DNA from: JBALVT01 sp036960305
GTDB taxonomy: Bacteria; Pseudomonadota; Gammaproteobacteria; Pseudomonadales; Halieaceae
Assembly (NCBI GenBank): GCA_036960305.1
Contig: JBALWA010000006.1
Coordinates: forward strand, 1 to 64,000
Reading direction: 5' to 3'
Length of the DNA stretch: 64,000 nt
Shown: positions 26,161 to 34,044 of the stretch, piece by piece
Numbering within the stretch: position 1 is the stretch's first letter
Layout: each line of letters starts with the position of its first letter
Notes under the pieces: generated by a model
Told to the model about the DNA's origin: nothing
The model's input: the letters and a program-made list of their open reading frames with translations, nothing else
Databases searched by the model: none
Position numbers and translations under genes: made by a program

Positions 26161-26580
26161 CTAGTAGGACTTATCCAGGTCAATGTGACGAATGAGAATT
26201 CTCCATGCGCCGTCTTCAAAGACCAGTGTGTCGCGGTACACGCCCGCCGACAGCAACTGGATCTCGCCATTTTCGGTGGAAAACAGGGTCAGATTTGAAA
26301 CAGCGGTAGGTTCCGACTGGCGCGGGTCGAAGAAAATATTACTGATAACATGACGGCGAATATCCGTCTGTTGGGCCATGGAACCGTTCATCAGGTCCAT
26401 CACCGCCTCTCGCCCTTCGAAGGGCCCAACGAGATCGCCCGCCGCAATTTTCATTGTAAAGCGCATCTGCACGGCAAAGCAGGCTTCCAACATGTCCATG
26501 TCCCGTTCATCGTAGGCATAGGCCGCCCTGCTCAGGAGCTCATGAATCTGGAGTTTTGCATCACTATCAAGGGTCATCAT
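26161..26580 (-). CDS. SnoaL-like / nuclear transport factor 2-family protein
   Basis: A 139-residue NTF2-like alpha+beta barrel protein with LLSRAAYAYDERDMDMLEACFA and the ending GAWRILIRHIDLDKSY. The ATG at 26580 overlaps the SDR stop (ATGATG over TGA); GGAG precedes it. The frame reaches 26619 but that would overlap the SDR. Members can be isomerases, cyclases or dehydratases, and some resemble ketosteroid isomerase. No Asp/Tyr set of ketosteroid isomerase could be confirmed, so the reaction is open. It is the second gene of the operon. Confidence 0.75.
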   Translation of the reverse strand: MMTLDSDAKLQIHELLSRAAYAYDERDMDMLEACFAVQMRFTMKIAAGDLVGPFEGREAVMDLMNGSMAQQTDIRRHVISNIFFDPRQSEPTAVSNLTLFSTENGEIQLLSAGVYRDTLVFEDGAWRILIRHIDLDKSY

Positions 26581-27389
26581 TCCTGCTCCATTCCAAGCAC
26601 ATCCAACGTTCCACGCCATGCCAGAGACCCGCCATCAATCGTCCACACCACGCCATTGACGAAGGCAGACTCGGGACTGGCGAGGAAGCAGACCAGTTCA
26701 GCCACATCGACCGGCTTGCCCATTCTGGGTATCAGATGGGTCTTCGTCATGGTATTCAGCATCGCCTCGGGATCGGGCGCAGAGGCCAAATACTGATCGA
26801 CCATCTGGGTGTGGATAGAGCCGGGACAATAACAGTTTACGCGAATGCTATCTGGCGCGAGATCCACCGCCAGCATCTTGGTCAGCTGCATGACGGCACC
26901 CTTACTGGCACCGTAAGCCTGGCACTGTGGGTACCCGGACAGGGAACTGGTTGAACCGGCATTGATAATAGAGGCTTGCTCGCTCTCACGCAGATAGGGC
27001 AAGGCATGTTTGGCACAGAGCCAGACACCCAGAACATTCACCGACATGACCTTTTGAAAGGTTTCGATGCTCATCGATTCCAGGGACAGTTCCTGGCTGA
27101 GCATACTTTCATGGATGCCGGCATTGTTGTGCAGAACGTCTATGCCTCCGAAAGCTTCGGCCGCGGCAGCCATCATTGCCTTAACCTGGGACTCATCTGT
27201 GACATCACAATGCTGATATACCGCCTCACCGCCGGCGGCCACAATCTCCTCTACCAGCAAACGACCGGGCTCATCATTCATGTCAGAAACAAGGACTTTC
27301 GCCCCGCGGCTGGCTGCCAGCCTTGCGGCACCGGCGCCAATACCAACAGCGCCACCGGTAACAACGATTCTAAGGCCTTCGACTCCCAT
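26577..27389 (-). CDS. SDR family NAD(P)-dependent oxidoreductase
   Basis: A 270-residue classical SDR. It has TGGAVGIGAG (cofactor), HNNAG, and the Ser/Tyr/Lys site in SLSGYPQCQAYGASKG. The ATG at 27389 follows GGAG; the frame has a TTG at 27392. First gene of the eight-gene operon, with a promoter in the divergent region 27420-27448. Likely oxidises a hydroxyl on the operon's substrate or a hydroxyacyl-CoA. Confidence 0.88.
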   Translation of the reverse strand: MGVEGLRIVVTGGAVGIGAGAARLAASRGAKVLVSDMNDEPGRLLVEEIVAAGGEAVYQHCDVTDESQVKAMMAAAAEAFGGIDVLHNNAGIHESMLSQELSLESMSIETFQKVMSVNVLGVWLCAKHALPYLRESEQASIINAGSTSSLSGYPQCQAYGASKGAVMQLTKMLAVDLAPDSIRVNCYCPGSIHTQMVDQYLASAPDPEAMLNTMTKTHLIPRMGKPVDVAELVCFLASPESAFVNGVVWTIDGGSLAWRGTLDVLGMEQE

Positions 27390-27419
27390 CAATCTCTCCT
27401 ACGCAGTATTGTTTTTCAC

Positions 27420-27448
27420 ATAGTAGTAATTTTTTGAACATTATTCAA
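27420..27448 (-). promoter_or_regulatory. predicted promoter of the eight-gene SDR-Rieske operon
   Basis: On the minus strand TTGAAT (27448-27443) and TACTAT (27425-27420) form a -35/-10 pair with a 17-base spacer. The -35 box is inside operator site 2, so repressor binding would block RNA polymerase. The start codon is 31 bases further on. Confidence 0.55.
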
Positions 27449-27449
27449 G
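27433..27449. promoter_or_regulatory. probable operator, site 2
   Basis: TTTGAACATTATTCAAG matches site 1 at 14 of 17 positions and keeps the TTGAA-N5-TTCAA core. It lies between the SDR operon and the divergent TetR gene and overlaps the predicted operon -35. The location suggests that the 27502 TetR protein regulates this operon and itself. Confidence 0.6.
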
Positions 27450-27501
27450 TTTTATACACACCACTGCCATACTGCCATCCAAAGTGGTAAGGTGTCGCGC
27501 C

Positions 27502-28113
27502 ATGACCACTACCAAACCAAGAAGATCCAGCGCTACCCGCAAAGAAAGTCGAGGCGACCAGCGCCGGCGTCATATTTTTAAATCCTTGCACGATTGCATC
27601 CTTTCCCAGGGCTATGTCAAAACCACGCTGGCAGATATCGCCAAGGGTGCAGGCATGTCGGCCAGTCACTTGCTGTACTACTTCAAGGGCAAAGAGGCGA
27701 TACTGGAGCAGTATTTCGAGAGCGTGTCGGTCAGGTTCCTCGAAAAAATCGACGAGTTCAGTACCCAGGACCCCGGGGAGCAAATCCAGTCATTGGCGGA
27801 CTTCTGGTTCAAGCGCGAAGCCAGCACGGTCAAAGAGATCGGTTTCATGCTCGAGTGTTTTGGTGCCGCGGTGAACGACGATGTACTGCGGGTAACAAAG
27901 GCAGAATTTGATGAGCGCTGCAAAGCCTATCTCGTGCAAATTTTCGAAGCCTCACCCTCCGTTTTTTTGCATAGCGCCAAGGACGCCGCAGAGATTTCCT
28001 ACAGCCTGATGATTGGCCTGCGCTCCGCGGTTTACTTCGATCCTGATATTGACCTTGCCGATGCACACCGCCTCTTCCTTGGCAGCATGCAAACCATGAG
28101 TGGCCAGGACTAG
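27502..28113 (+). CDS. TetR/AcrR family transcriptional regulator
   Basis: A 203-residue TetR regulator. The N-terminal HTH reads GYVKTTLADIAKGAGMSASHLLYYFKGKEAIL (about residues 42-73). The rest is the variable ligand-binding domain. ATG at 27502 is preceded by AAGGTG; a GTG lies at 27484. Divergent from the eight-gene operon and next to operator site 2, it is the best candidate repressor for the three-site regulon. Its stop codon overlaps that of the convergent luciferase-like gene (CTAG, 28110-28113). Confidence 0.9.
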   Translation: MTTTKPRRSSATRKESRGDQRRRHIFKSLHDCILSQGYVKTTLADIAKGAGMSASHLLYYFKGKEAILEQYFESVSVRFLEKIDEFSTQDPGEQIQSLADFWFKREASTVKEIGFMLECFGAAVNDDVLRVTKAEFDERCKAYLVQIFEASPSVFLHSAKDAAEISYSLMIGLRSAVYFDPDIDLADAHRLFLGSMQTMSGQD

Positions 28114-29111
28114 CCCAATCGCGGCAACACCTTTTCGGCAATATAGCGCAGGCGTGCATCGCCTGATTCAACCGACTCGCCGGGAAATTGCGCCCAGAAA
28201 TGGATATCCCGGATATTGGGATAGTTGGCCAGTAATTTGTTGAGCTCAGTTACCGCGGTGTCGGCATCCCACAGTTGATACAAGCCGTTTTCTATTGCGG
28301 TAGGCGCATCTTCAAATAACGGCGTATCTCCAGGCGGGCCAAAGGCGCCCCACTTGATATACTCGTTGACCTGATAGAGCACATGCTCACCAATTCTGGC
28401 CGCTTCGGCCTCGGGATCTTCGGCAATAATCGCCCAGCATCCGAGAATGATGTCACCGTCCTGCACCGATTTACCCTGCTTTTCAAGGGCCTCATTGTAG
28501 TCGTCCAGGCCTATCCCGCCGGTACAGAGAAACCCGTCCGCCACTCTTGCCGCTCGTTCGATCGCCGGGGGAGCCATACCGCCAAGGTAGATCTTGGGCA
28601 AGGTCTCGGGTGTGGGCGTTACCTTTATGTCACCCACCTCAAACCGTTTGCCGCTGAAGTTAACCGGTGCACCACTCCAGCTACGCCGCAGTATTTCTAT
28701 ACCCTCTTCCACCAGGCTGGGACGGTGTGAAATCTTGCGCTGGAACTGATCAAACTCCAACTGCCGGTAGCCAATACCGACACCGAGATCAAATCGACCG
28801 CGGGTAATCAGTGACAGGGTGGCCACGTCTTCCGCCACCCGAACCGGATCATGCAGCGGCAGCAACATAAGATTCGTGCCCAATCTAAGACTGCGTGCGC
28901 GGCTGGCAATGGCCGACGCCAGCACCAGTGGAGAAGGCGTGTAACCATCGTCACAGAAATGGTGCTCGGTCAGCCAACAGGAGTCGAAACCCGATTGTTC
29001 TGCGCGAACAATTTGATCGAAACGCTGCTCGTAAAAATCCTCAAACGGCTGCCGCCAGCGCTCTGGGTTGCGAAAATCGTACCAGAGACCATAGTTCACT
29101 GATCCACTCAT
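28110..29111 (-). CDS. LLM class (luciferase-like) flavin-dependent oxidoreductase
   Basis: A 333-residue bacterial-luciferase-like monooxygenase. Landmarks are the N-terminal SVNYGLWYDFR, WLTEHHFCDDGYTPSP (active-site His), RLGTNLMLLPLHDPVRVAED and GRFDLGVGIGYRQLEF. It uses FMNH2 or F420H2, and a reductase is not adjacent. The MSGSVNYG start has GGAGG upstream; the open frame begins 81 bases earlier and is rejected. Last gene in the SDR-APH-ligase-TetR-hydrolase-LLM operon. Such enzymes can do Baeyer-Villiger or hydroxylation chemistry. Confidence 0.85.
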   Translation of the reverse strand: MSGSVNYGLWYDFRNPERWRQPFEDFYEQRFDQIVRAEQSGFDSCWLTEHHFCDDGYTPSPLVLASAIASRARSLRLGTNLMLLPLHDPVRVAEDVATLSLITRGRFDLGVGIGYRQLEFDQFQRKISHRPSLVEEGIEILRRSWSGAPVNFSGKRFEVGDIKVTPTPETLPKIYLGGMAPPAIERAARVADGFLCTGGIGLDDYNEALEKQGKSVQDGDIILGCWAIIAEDPEAEAARIGEHVLYQVNEYIKWGAFGPPGDTPLFEDAPTAIENGLYQLWDADTAVTELNKLLANYPNIRDIHFWAQFPGESVESGDARLRYIAEKVLPRLG

Positions 29112-29115
29112 AGGA

Positions 29116-29928
29116 CTATCCCTCCATCCGGTCAGACAAGAATTCCAACAGGGTGCGGTGATAGAGCTCACCCTCATCGATAAACGGCGCATGCCCGGAC
29201 TCGGTACACTCTACCGTAGTGACGTTATTGTTATAGCGCTGTACAGACCGACACACTTCCGGATCAACCACCGCGTCCTTGGCACCCACAAAACTCAAGA
29301 TAGGTACTTCCAGCGCTGACAATTGCTCTCGTTGATCCAGTGGACCCAACTGCGCGAGTGCCTGGGCAGCCAGCGGTGAAGCCTGTAAAAATATTCCCCA
29401 CATCCAGTCTACGACCTGCTGACTGACATCGCTCGCGCATACCCCTCCCGATAAAGCCGCCAAAAAATTCACTCGATCAGCCGCCATCGCAGACAGGGTC
29501 TCGGCAAGTGCATCGGTCGTGCCACCGTGCGGAAAGTCGTCCTGTTGCAGGTAGCAGGGGGTGGCGCCGCAGGTCAGCACCAGGCCGGCGCAACGCGCCT
29601 GCAGTTGAGCCGCTGCTGCTACGACCACGGCGCCGCCCAAAGACCACCCATTCAATACCACGCGCTTTAACCCAAGGTGCTCTACCAGCGACACGACATC
29701 ACCGGCAATGGCCTGTATACCCATATCGGCGAAATCTTTGCTGGACTGACCACAACCCCGGTGATCGAGTAAGACCACACGATGGCCCGCGTCGACCAGA
29801 GCCGGCAGTGAATAATCCCAAACCCGTAGACTCATACCCCAGCCGTGTACAAGCACAATGGCATCGTCTCCCGTACCGTAGTCTTCAAAATAAACCTGCT
29901 TCCCGTCTTCCCGTGCCAGATATCCCAT
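29116..29928 (-). CDS. alpha/beta fold hydrolase (enol-lactonase/esterase-like)
   Basis: A 270-residue hydrolase with FEDYGTGDDAIVLVHGWG (oxyanion), GCGQSS, the nucleophile elbow GWSLGG and the late GHAPFIDEG with the catalytic His. The N-terminal arrangement resembles 3-oxoadipate enol-lactonase. TetR stop and this start share a base (TAATG at 29928-ish). In a block with a BVMO, opening an ester or lactone is the best guess. Cytoplasmic; no signal. Confidence 0.82.
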   Translation of the reverse strand: MGYLAREDGKQVYFEDYGTGDDAIVLVHGWGMSLRVWDYSLPALVDAGHRVVLLDHRGCGQSSKDFADMGIQAIAGDVVSLVEHLGLKRVVLNGWSLGGAVVVAAAAQLQARCAGLVLTCGATPCYLQQDDFPHGGTTDALAETLSAMAADRVNFLAALSGGVCASDVSQQVVDWMWGIFLQASPLAAQALAQLGPLDQREQLSALEVPILSFVGAKDAVVDPEVCRSVQRYNNNVTTVECTESGHAPFIDEGELYHRTLLEFLSDRMEG

Positions 29929-30587
29929 TAGCTCTGCTCCTCTTCGTAATCAGGGTTTTTTAATAGCGTTATTGTGTGCTCTTTATAGCTGTCAAATACG
30001 GCATCCAGGTCCAGCGCGGCGGCATTGACCAACCACTGGTAGACGATGCCAAAAATAAATGCACAGTACTGCACTGCGAACTGCGCCGCGTCTATTTTCG
30101 GCCTTATCTCGCCTGCTTTGACACCTTGCTCTATCCATCGTTGTGCGTCGCTGCGATAAACATCATGATGCAGAGAAAGCGTGCTAAGCATATCGCTGTC
30201 ATGGCCAAGGCACTCGTACCACAACAGATACATCGCACGCATATAGCTTGATTCCTTTTTCAGAAAATCACGCAGTGCCTCCATCGCCTGCAGTAGTGCC
30301 GGCAAGCCGCTGGAATCACTGACGTAACTGGCCAGGTGCGCCTTCCAAAGTTTATCGAAGCTCTCGAACAACTCTAGCATCAAGCCGTCCTTGGAACCGA
30401 ATCGGTAATTGGCCAGGCCGCGACTGTAACCCGCTCGCTCGCCAATTTCCTTCAAGGTGGTTTTCTGGGTACCGCGTTCGTTGATCAGTACAATGGCAGC
30501 GTCAAACATTTTTCGATCCGACAGGGCCGTACGCTCTGCCTGTGTCATCCGTGAACCACTGCCGACCTCTTGAGCGTCATCTTTCAC
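29928..30587 (-). CDS. TetR/AcrR family transcriptional regulator (second)
   Basis: A 219-residue TetR protein with the HTH GTQKTTLKEIGERAGYSRGLANYRFGSKDGL (about residues 39-70) and a helical C-terminal effector domain. The start is GTG at 30587-30585; the ligase stop TAG overlaps it (TAGTG), and GGAGGTG stands 8 bases upstream. Being inside the operon, it is probably co-regulated with it. It is an alternative reader of the palindromes, though its gene is not beside any of them. Confidence 0.87.
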   Translation of the reverse strand: MKDDAQEVGSGSRMTQAERTALSDRKMFDAAIVLINERGTQKTTLKEIGERAGYSRGLANYRFGSKDGLMLELFESFDKLWKAHLASYVSDSSGLPALLQAMEALRDFLKKESSYMRAMYLLWYECLGHDSDMLSTLSLHHDVYRSDAQRWIEQGVKAGEIRPKIDAAQFAVQYCAFIFGIVYQWLVNAAALDLDAVFDSYKEHTITLLKNPDYEEEQS

Positions 30588-32197
30588 TAGCGCAACACCT
30601 CCACGTCAAACTCACCGGCCTCATTGAGGTCTCTCAGACGGCGTTTGTCCAACTTACCGACACTGGTCTTGGGTATTTCCTGCAAGAAGCACCAGTACTC
30701 CGGCAGCCAAAAACGTGCGACCTTGCCTTTCAAAAATTCACGTAATTCTGCCGCGGGCACCGCTGACTGCTCGGGCACCACAATAGCCAGCGGCCTCTCC
30801 TGCCAGCGCTGATCCGCGGTGGCGATGACAGCCACCTCTCTTACCCCCGGATGTCCAAGCAGGATATTTTCCAGATCGACGGACGATATCCACTCACCGC
30901 CAGACTTGATGACATCCTTGGTCCTATCCGTCAGCTGTACAAAATGCCTGTCATCAATGTGACCGACGTCGCCGGTGCGCAACCAACCGTCTTCGCTGAT
31001 CGATTCAGGCGACTCATCCCTGTAGTAAGCACCCGTAATCCAGGGGCCACGCAGCTGCAGTTCACCAACGGAATGGCCATCCTCAGGCAGTTTATGACCG
31101 GCCTCATCCACCACCCTTACCTGCACACCGGCGACCGGGCGACCGCTCTTGGCACGCCAGGGGGTTTCACCCCCATCACCGGGATCCCGTGGGGGGTGCG
31201 AAAGTGCACACAAGGGGCTTGTTTCCGTCATGCCCCAGCCTTGTAATACCGGCACGCCCCAGCGCTCGCGCGCGGCGTCTATCATCGCCGGGGCAACGGC
31301 GGAACCACCGCATACCAGCATGCGAAAGCAACTCATATCCAGGGCTTCGCTGTCCAGATGCAACAAATCACCCAGGATGGTGGGCACAGTGGCCGTTATC
31401 GTCGGCCGCTCGCTGGCAATCATCGAGCGGATGCCTGCAGGCTGTAAATGCGGCCCGGGCAGGATGAAATCACTGCCACTGAACCAGCCACTGTAGGGCA
31501 ACCCCCACGCATTGGCATGAAACATGGCAGGCAGTAACAGAATTCGATCGCGTTCGCATATGCCAAAGGTGTCCACTGCGCGCGAGGCGAGTGAATGCAC
31601 AAACGTGGTGCGGTGACTGTAGACAACACCTTTGGGGTAACCCGTGGTGCCGCTGGTGTAGCACACTGCTGCCGCGCTGGTCTCCTCCAGTTGCGGCCAT
31701 TGTTCGAGTGGCGCGTGAGACGATAAGAGCTCGTCATAATCATGGCACTCAAAGCCCGGCACGGCCTCAGCGCCACCCACCAGAATGATATGCCTTACGG
31801 TTTCCAGCAGGGGCAGTACGGGCTCAAAAACCGTTGCCAGGCTCACATCCAGTAATACGACCTTGTCGGCAGCATGATTGATTACATAGGCTATATGCTC
31901 CGGCGACAGCCGGATGTTCACCGTATGCATGATGGCGCCCATGGAAGGTATGGCCAGGTAGGCCTCCATATGCGCGGTGTTATTCCAACTGAACGTCGCC
32001 ACTCTGTCGCCGGGTTTCACGCCAATATCGACCAGGGCACTGGCGAGACGCCCGGCATTGTCGGCGATCGTACGATAGCTTGTATGGTGTACGTCCTGCC
32101 CATCAAAGGTACTGACCCTTGACTCCGGGAAGACCTGCTGCCCATGCGCCAGAATCATCTGAACCGTCATGGGCATATGCATCATCGTTGCATCCAC
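30587..32197 (-). CDS. AMP-dependent acyl-CoA synthetase (long-chain/FadD3-type)
   Basis: An adenylate-forming ligase of about 536 residues. It has YTSGTTGYPKG, GWGMTETSP, TGDVGHIDDRHFVQLTDR and TSVGKLDKR. The likely start is GTG at 32197, giving VDATMMHMPMT, which matches the family start; GGGAG lies 7 bases upstream. ATG at 32185 is an alternative. It activates a carboxylic acid to acyl-CoA, upstream of the APH/ACAD step in my model. It overlaps the APH gene's stop codon. Confidence 0.86.
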   Translation of the reverse strand: MDATMMHMPMTVQMILAHGQQVFPESRVSTFDGQDVHHTSYRTIADNAGRLASALVDIGVKPGDRVATFSWNNTAHMEAYLAIPSMGAIMHTVNIRLSPEHIAYVINHAADKVVLLDVSLATVFEPVLPLLETVRHIILVGGAEAVPGFECHDYDELLSSHAPLEQWPQLEETSAAAVCYTSGTTGYPKGVVYSHRTTFVHSLASRAVDTFGICERDRILLLPAMFHANAWGLPYSGWFSGSDFILPGPHLQPAGIRSMIASERPTITATVPTILGDLLHLDSEALDMSCFRMLVCGGSAVAPAMIDAARERWGVPVLQGWGMTETSPLCALSHPPRDPGDGGETPWRAKSGRPVAGVQVRVVDEAGHKLPEDGHSVGELQLRGPWITGAYYRDESPESISEDGWLRTGDVGHIDDRHFVQLTDRTKDVIKSGGEWISSVDLENILLGHPGVREVAVIATADQRWQERPLAIVVPEQSAVPAAELREFLKGKVARFWLPEYWCFLQEIPKTSVGKLDKRRLRDLNEAGEFDVEVLR

Positions 32198-33213
32198 TAC
32201 CACTCTCCCTGGGCCGCTAGCGCCGCTTCCGCCAACAGCGCGGGCACATCCCACTCCAGGCCACGGGCATAATCCGTATCCACCTTGCCCTGCTTATACA
32301 AGCCGTAGGCACCCTCAACAATCGCCGCCAGGCGCCAAAAAGCAAAGCAGAGGTAATAGTTGAGATTATCGATACTCAAACCGCTGCGGGCAGCCCACAG
32401 CTGCGCCAGTTCAGCCCGGGTGATCACACCTTCCCTGCGAGAAACCGCCTGAACATGAGCAAACCCCGGTGGCTCTACCGCTCGCGGCCCCCAGAACATC
32501 AACAGCAGACCAAGGTCAGTCAGCGGGTCACCAATTGTGGCCATCTCCCAATCGATCACGACCAGAAGTTCGGCGCGCTCAGGGTGACACAGGCTGTTAT
32601 CCAAATGGTAATCGCCATGAACCACGCCCACCGGCCCGTTCGCTGGCATATTCTCTAGCAACCACTTGCCAAGCCGCTCTATTTCCGGCAAATCCCGCAC
32701 CGGCTGGCTGCGGCGAATGTCCAACCACCGCTCGATCTGGCGCTGGAGAAAATTGTCGGGCCGCCCCCACTCCCCAAGACCGACATCCTGCCAGGGCGCC
32801 ACGGCAATTTGAGCCAGCGCATCCACCAGGTCACGCCCAAGTTGGTTGACGTCATCCACGCCAGCATAAGCCTGTGGCATCTCGGTGGTAATCGACAGGC
32901 CGTCGATATGTTCAATCAGGGCAAAGGGCTGCCCAAGGATGTCCGGCTGCTCGCACCAGGCTAACATTTGGGGCACAGGTGCATGACCACCCAGCGCGCC
33001 CATAAAGGCCGCCTCGCGCTGCACACCCAGATGCGCTTTGGGCGAGACCGTAGCTGCCGGGGCGGATCGCACGACCATTAAGCCGGCGTCCGTCTCGACC
33101 AGCCTTGTCAGATTCGAATTACCACCGGCCAGTTCACGCACAACGCGCGCCCCGGTGACACCCAATTCGCGTTCCATCCAACCGGCAAACAGCGGAAAAT
33201 CGTTATCCCTCAT
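32197..33213 (-). CDS. APH-fold phosphotransferase (ACAD10/11 kinase-domain-like)
   Basis: A 338-residue aminoglycoside-phosphotransferase-fold kinase. The N-lobe carries GGNSNLTRLVETDAGLMVVRSAP (K is absent in the last strand, which is normal in this subgroup to some degree). The catalytic loop is HGDYHLDNSLCHPE and the metal Asp is in VIDWEMATIGDPLTDLG. This is the type fused to acyl-CoA dehydrogenase in animal ACAD10/11, where it phosphorylates 4-hydroxyacyl-CoA. Start at MRDNDFP overlaps the SDR stop (ATGA). An ACAD11-like dehydrogenase is divergent and shares operator site 3. Confidence 0.85.
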   Translation of the reverse strand: MRDNDFPLFAGWMERELGVTGARVVRELAGGNSNLTRLVETDAGLMVVRSAPAATVSPKAHLGVQREAAFMGALGGHAPVPQMLAWCEQPDILGQPFALIEHIDGLSITTEMPQAYAGVDDVNQLGRDLVDALAQIAVAPWQDVGLGEWGRPDNFLQRQIERWLDIRRSQPVRDLPEIERLGKWLLENMPANGPVGVVHGDYHLDNSLCHPERAELLVVIDWEMATIGDPLTDLGLLLMFWGPRAVEPPGFAHVQAVSRREGVITRAELAQLWAARSGLSIDNLNYYLCFAFWRLAAIVEGAYGLYKQGKVDTDYARGLEWDVPALLAEAALAAQGEW

Positions 33214-33944
33214 TGCCCCGGCATCCCGAAACTGCTCATCAGGCCACCATCTGCGGGCACGAATGCGCCGGTCATATAGCGTGAGCGAGCAACCCACTCG
33301 ATCACCTCGGCGATCTCATCGGGCTCGCCATAGCGCCCCATCGGAATCATCTTGCGCATGGATTCCAGAGCATTTTCCGACAACGCCCCGGTCATTTCCG
33401 TGAGAACAAGGCCCGGTATGACCAGGTTTACGCGAATCGATTTGGGCGCAAGCTCCACAGCCAACGCCCGGGTCAGACCGGACAAGCCGGCCTTTGAGGC
33501 AGCGTAAGCCGCATCGCCCGGAAAGCCTCGAAAGCCGACTACCGCACCAATATTGACGATAGAGCCGCCGCTCTCGAGATGGTGTGAGGCACAGGCTATG
33601 ACATTGAGAGCGCCGGTTAGATTGGTATCCAGAACCGTTTGCCAATCTTCCAGATCAATGCGCTTGACCTTACCACCGCGGTGCGCGCCGGCATTGTTGA
33701 CGACGATATCCAGCCTACCCCAGTGCTCAATCAGCTTAGTCACCGCCGCCTGCACTGAGGCCCTATCGGCAACATCTGCCTGCAAGCCAATGCAGTTTTC
33801 ACCCAGCTCAGCCGCCACATTGATCACGGCATCCCCGCGCGCCAAAATAGCGACACGGTCGCCCGCTGCGAGCACCCGGCGGGCGAGCGCCAGGCCAATA
33901 CCGCGGGAGGCGCCAGTGACCAGCCAAATCATTTGTTCAGCCAT
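33210..33944 (-). CDS. SDR family oxidoreductase
   Basis: A 244-residue classical SDR with TGASRGIGLALARR, NNAG and the AYAASKAG Tyr/Lys site. AGGAG is 11 bases before ATG. First gene of the six-gene minus-strand operon that follows operator site 3. Its likely role is alcohol to ketone oxidation, which would feed the nearby BVMO. Ends overlapping the APH-fold gene (ATGA). Confidence 0.87.
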   Translation of the reverse strand: MAEQMIWLVTGASRGIGLALARRVLAAGDRVAILARGDAVINVAAELGENCIGLQADVADRASVQAAVTKLIEHWGRLDIVVNNAGAHRGGKVKRIDLEDWQTVLDTNLTGALNVIACASHHLESGGSIVNIGAVVGFRGFPGDAAYAASKAGLSGLTRALAVELAPKSIRVNLVIPGLVLTEMTGALSENALESMRKMIPMGRYGEPDEIAEVIEWVARSRYMTGAFVPADGGLMSSFGMPGQ

Positions 33945-33957
33945 GGGTAGACTTTCT

Positions 33958-33974
33958 CCTGAATTTTATTCAAA
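33958..33974. promoter_or_regulatory. probable operator, site 3
   Basis: CCTGAATTTTATTCAAA keeps the TGAAT-N3-ATTCA palindrome and matches site 1 at 13 of 17 positions. It lies 14 bases from the SDR start on one side and 71 bases from the acyl-CoA dehydrogenase start on the other. One bound repressor could control both divergent units. Confidence 0.55.
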
Positions 33975-34044
33975 ATATGCTTGTTCGCGTTCAGTAAGTT
34001 TAAACGAGCGCCCTATCAAGTCAAGCAAGCCAGGAGAGATATAC

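Noticed and set aside
33553..34044. N-terminal extension of the acyl-CoA dehydrogenase ORF
   Set aside because: The GTG at 34045 has AGGAG at the right distance and gives a standard dehydrogenase. The upstream part overlaps the SDR gene and is not similar to any domain.
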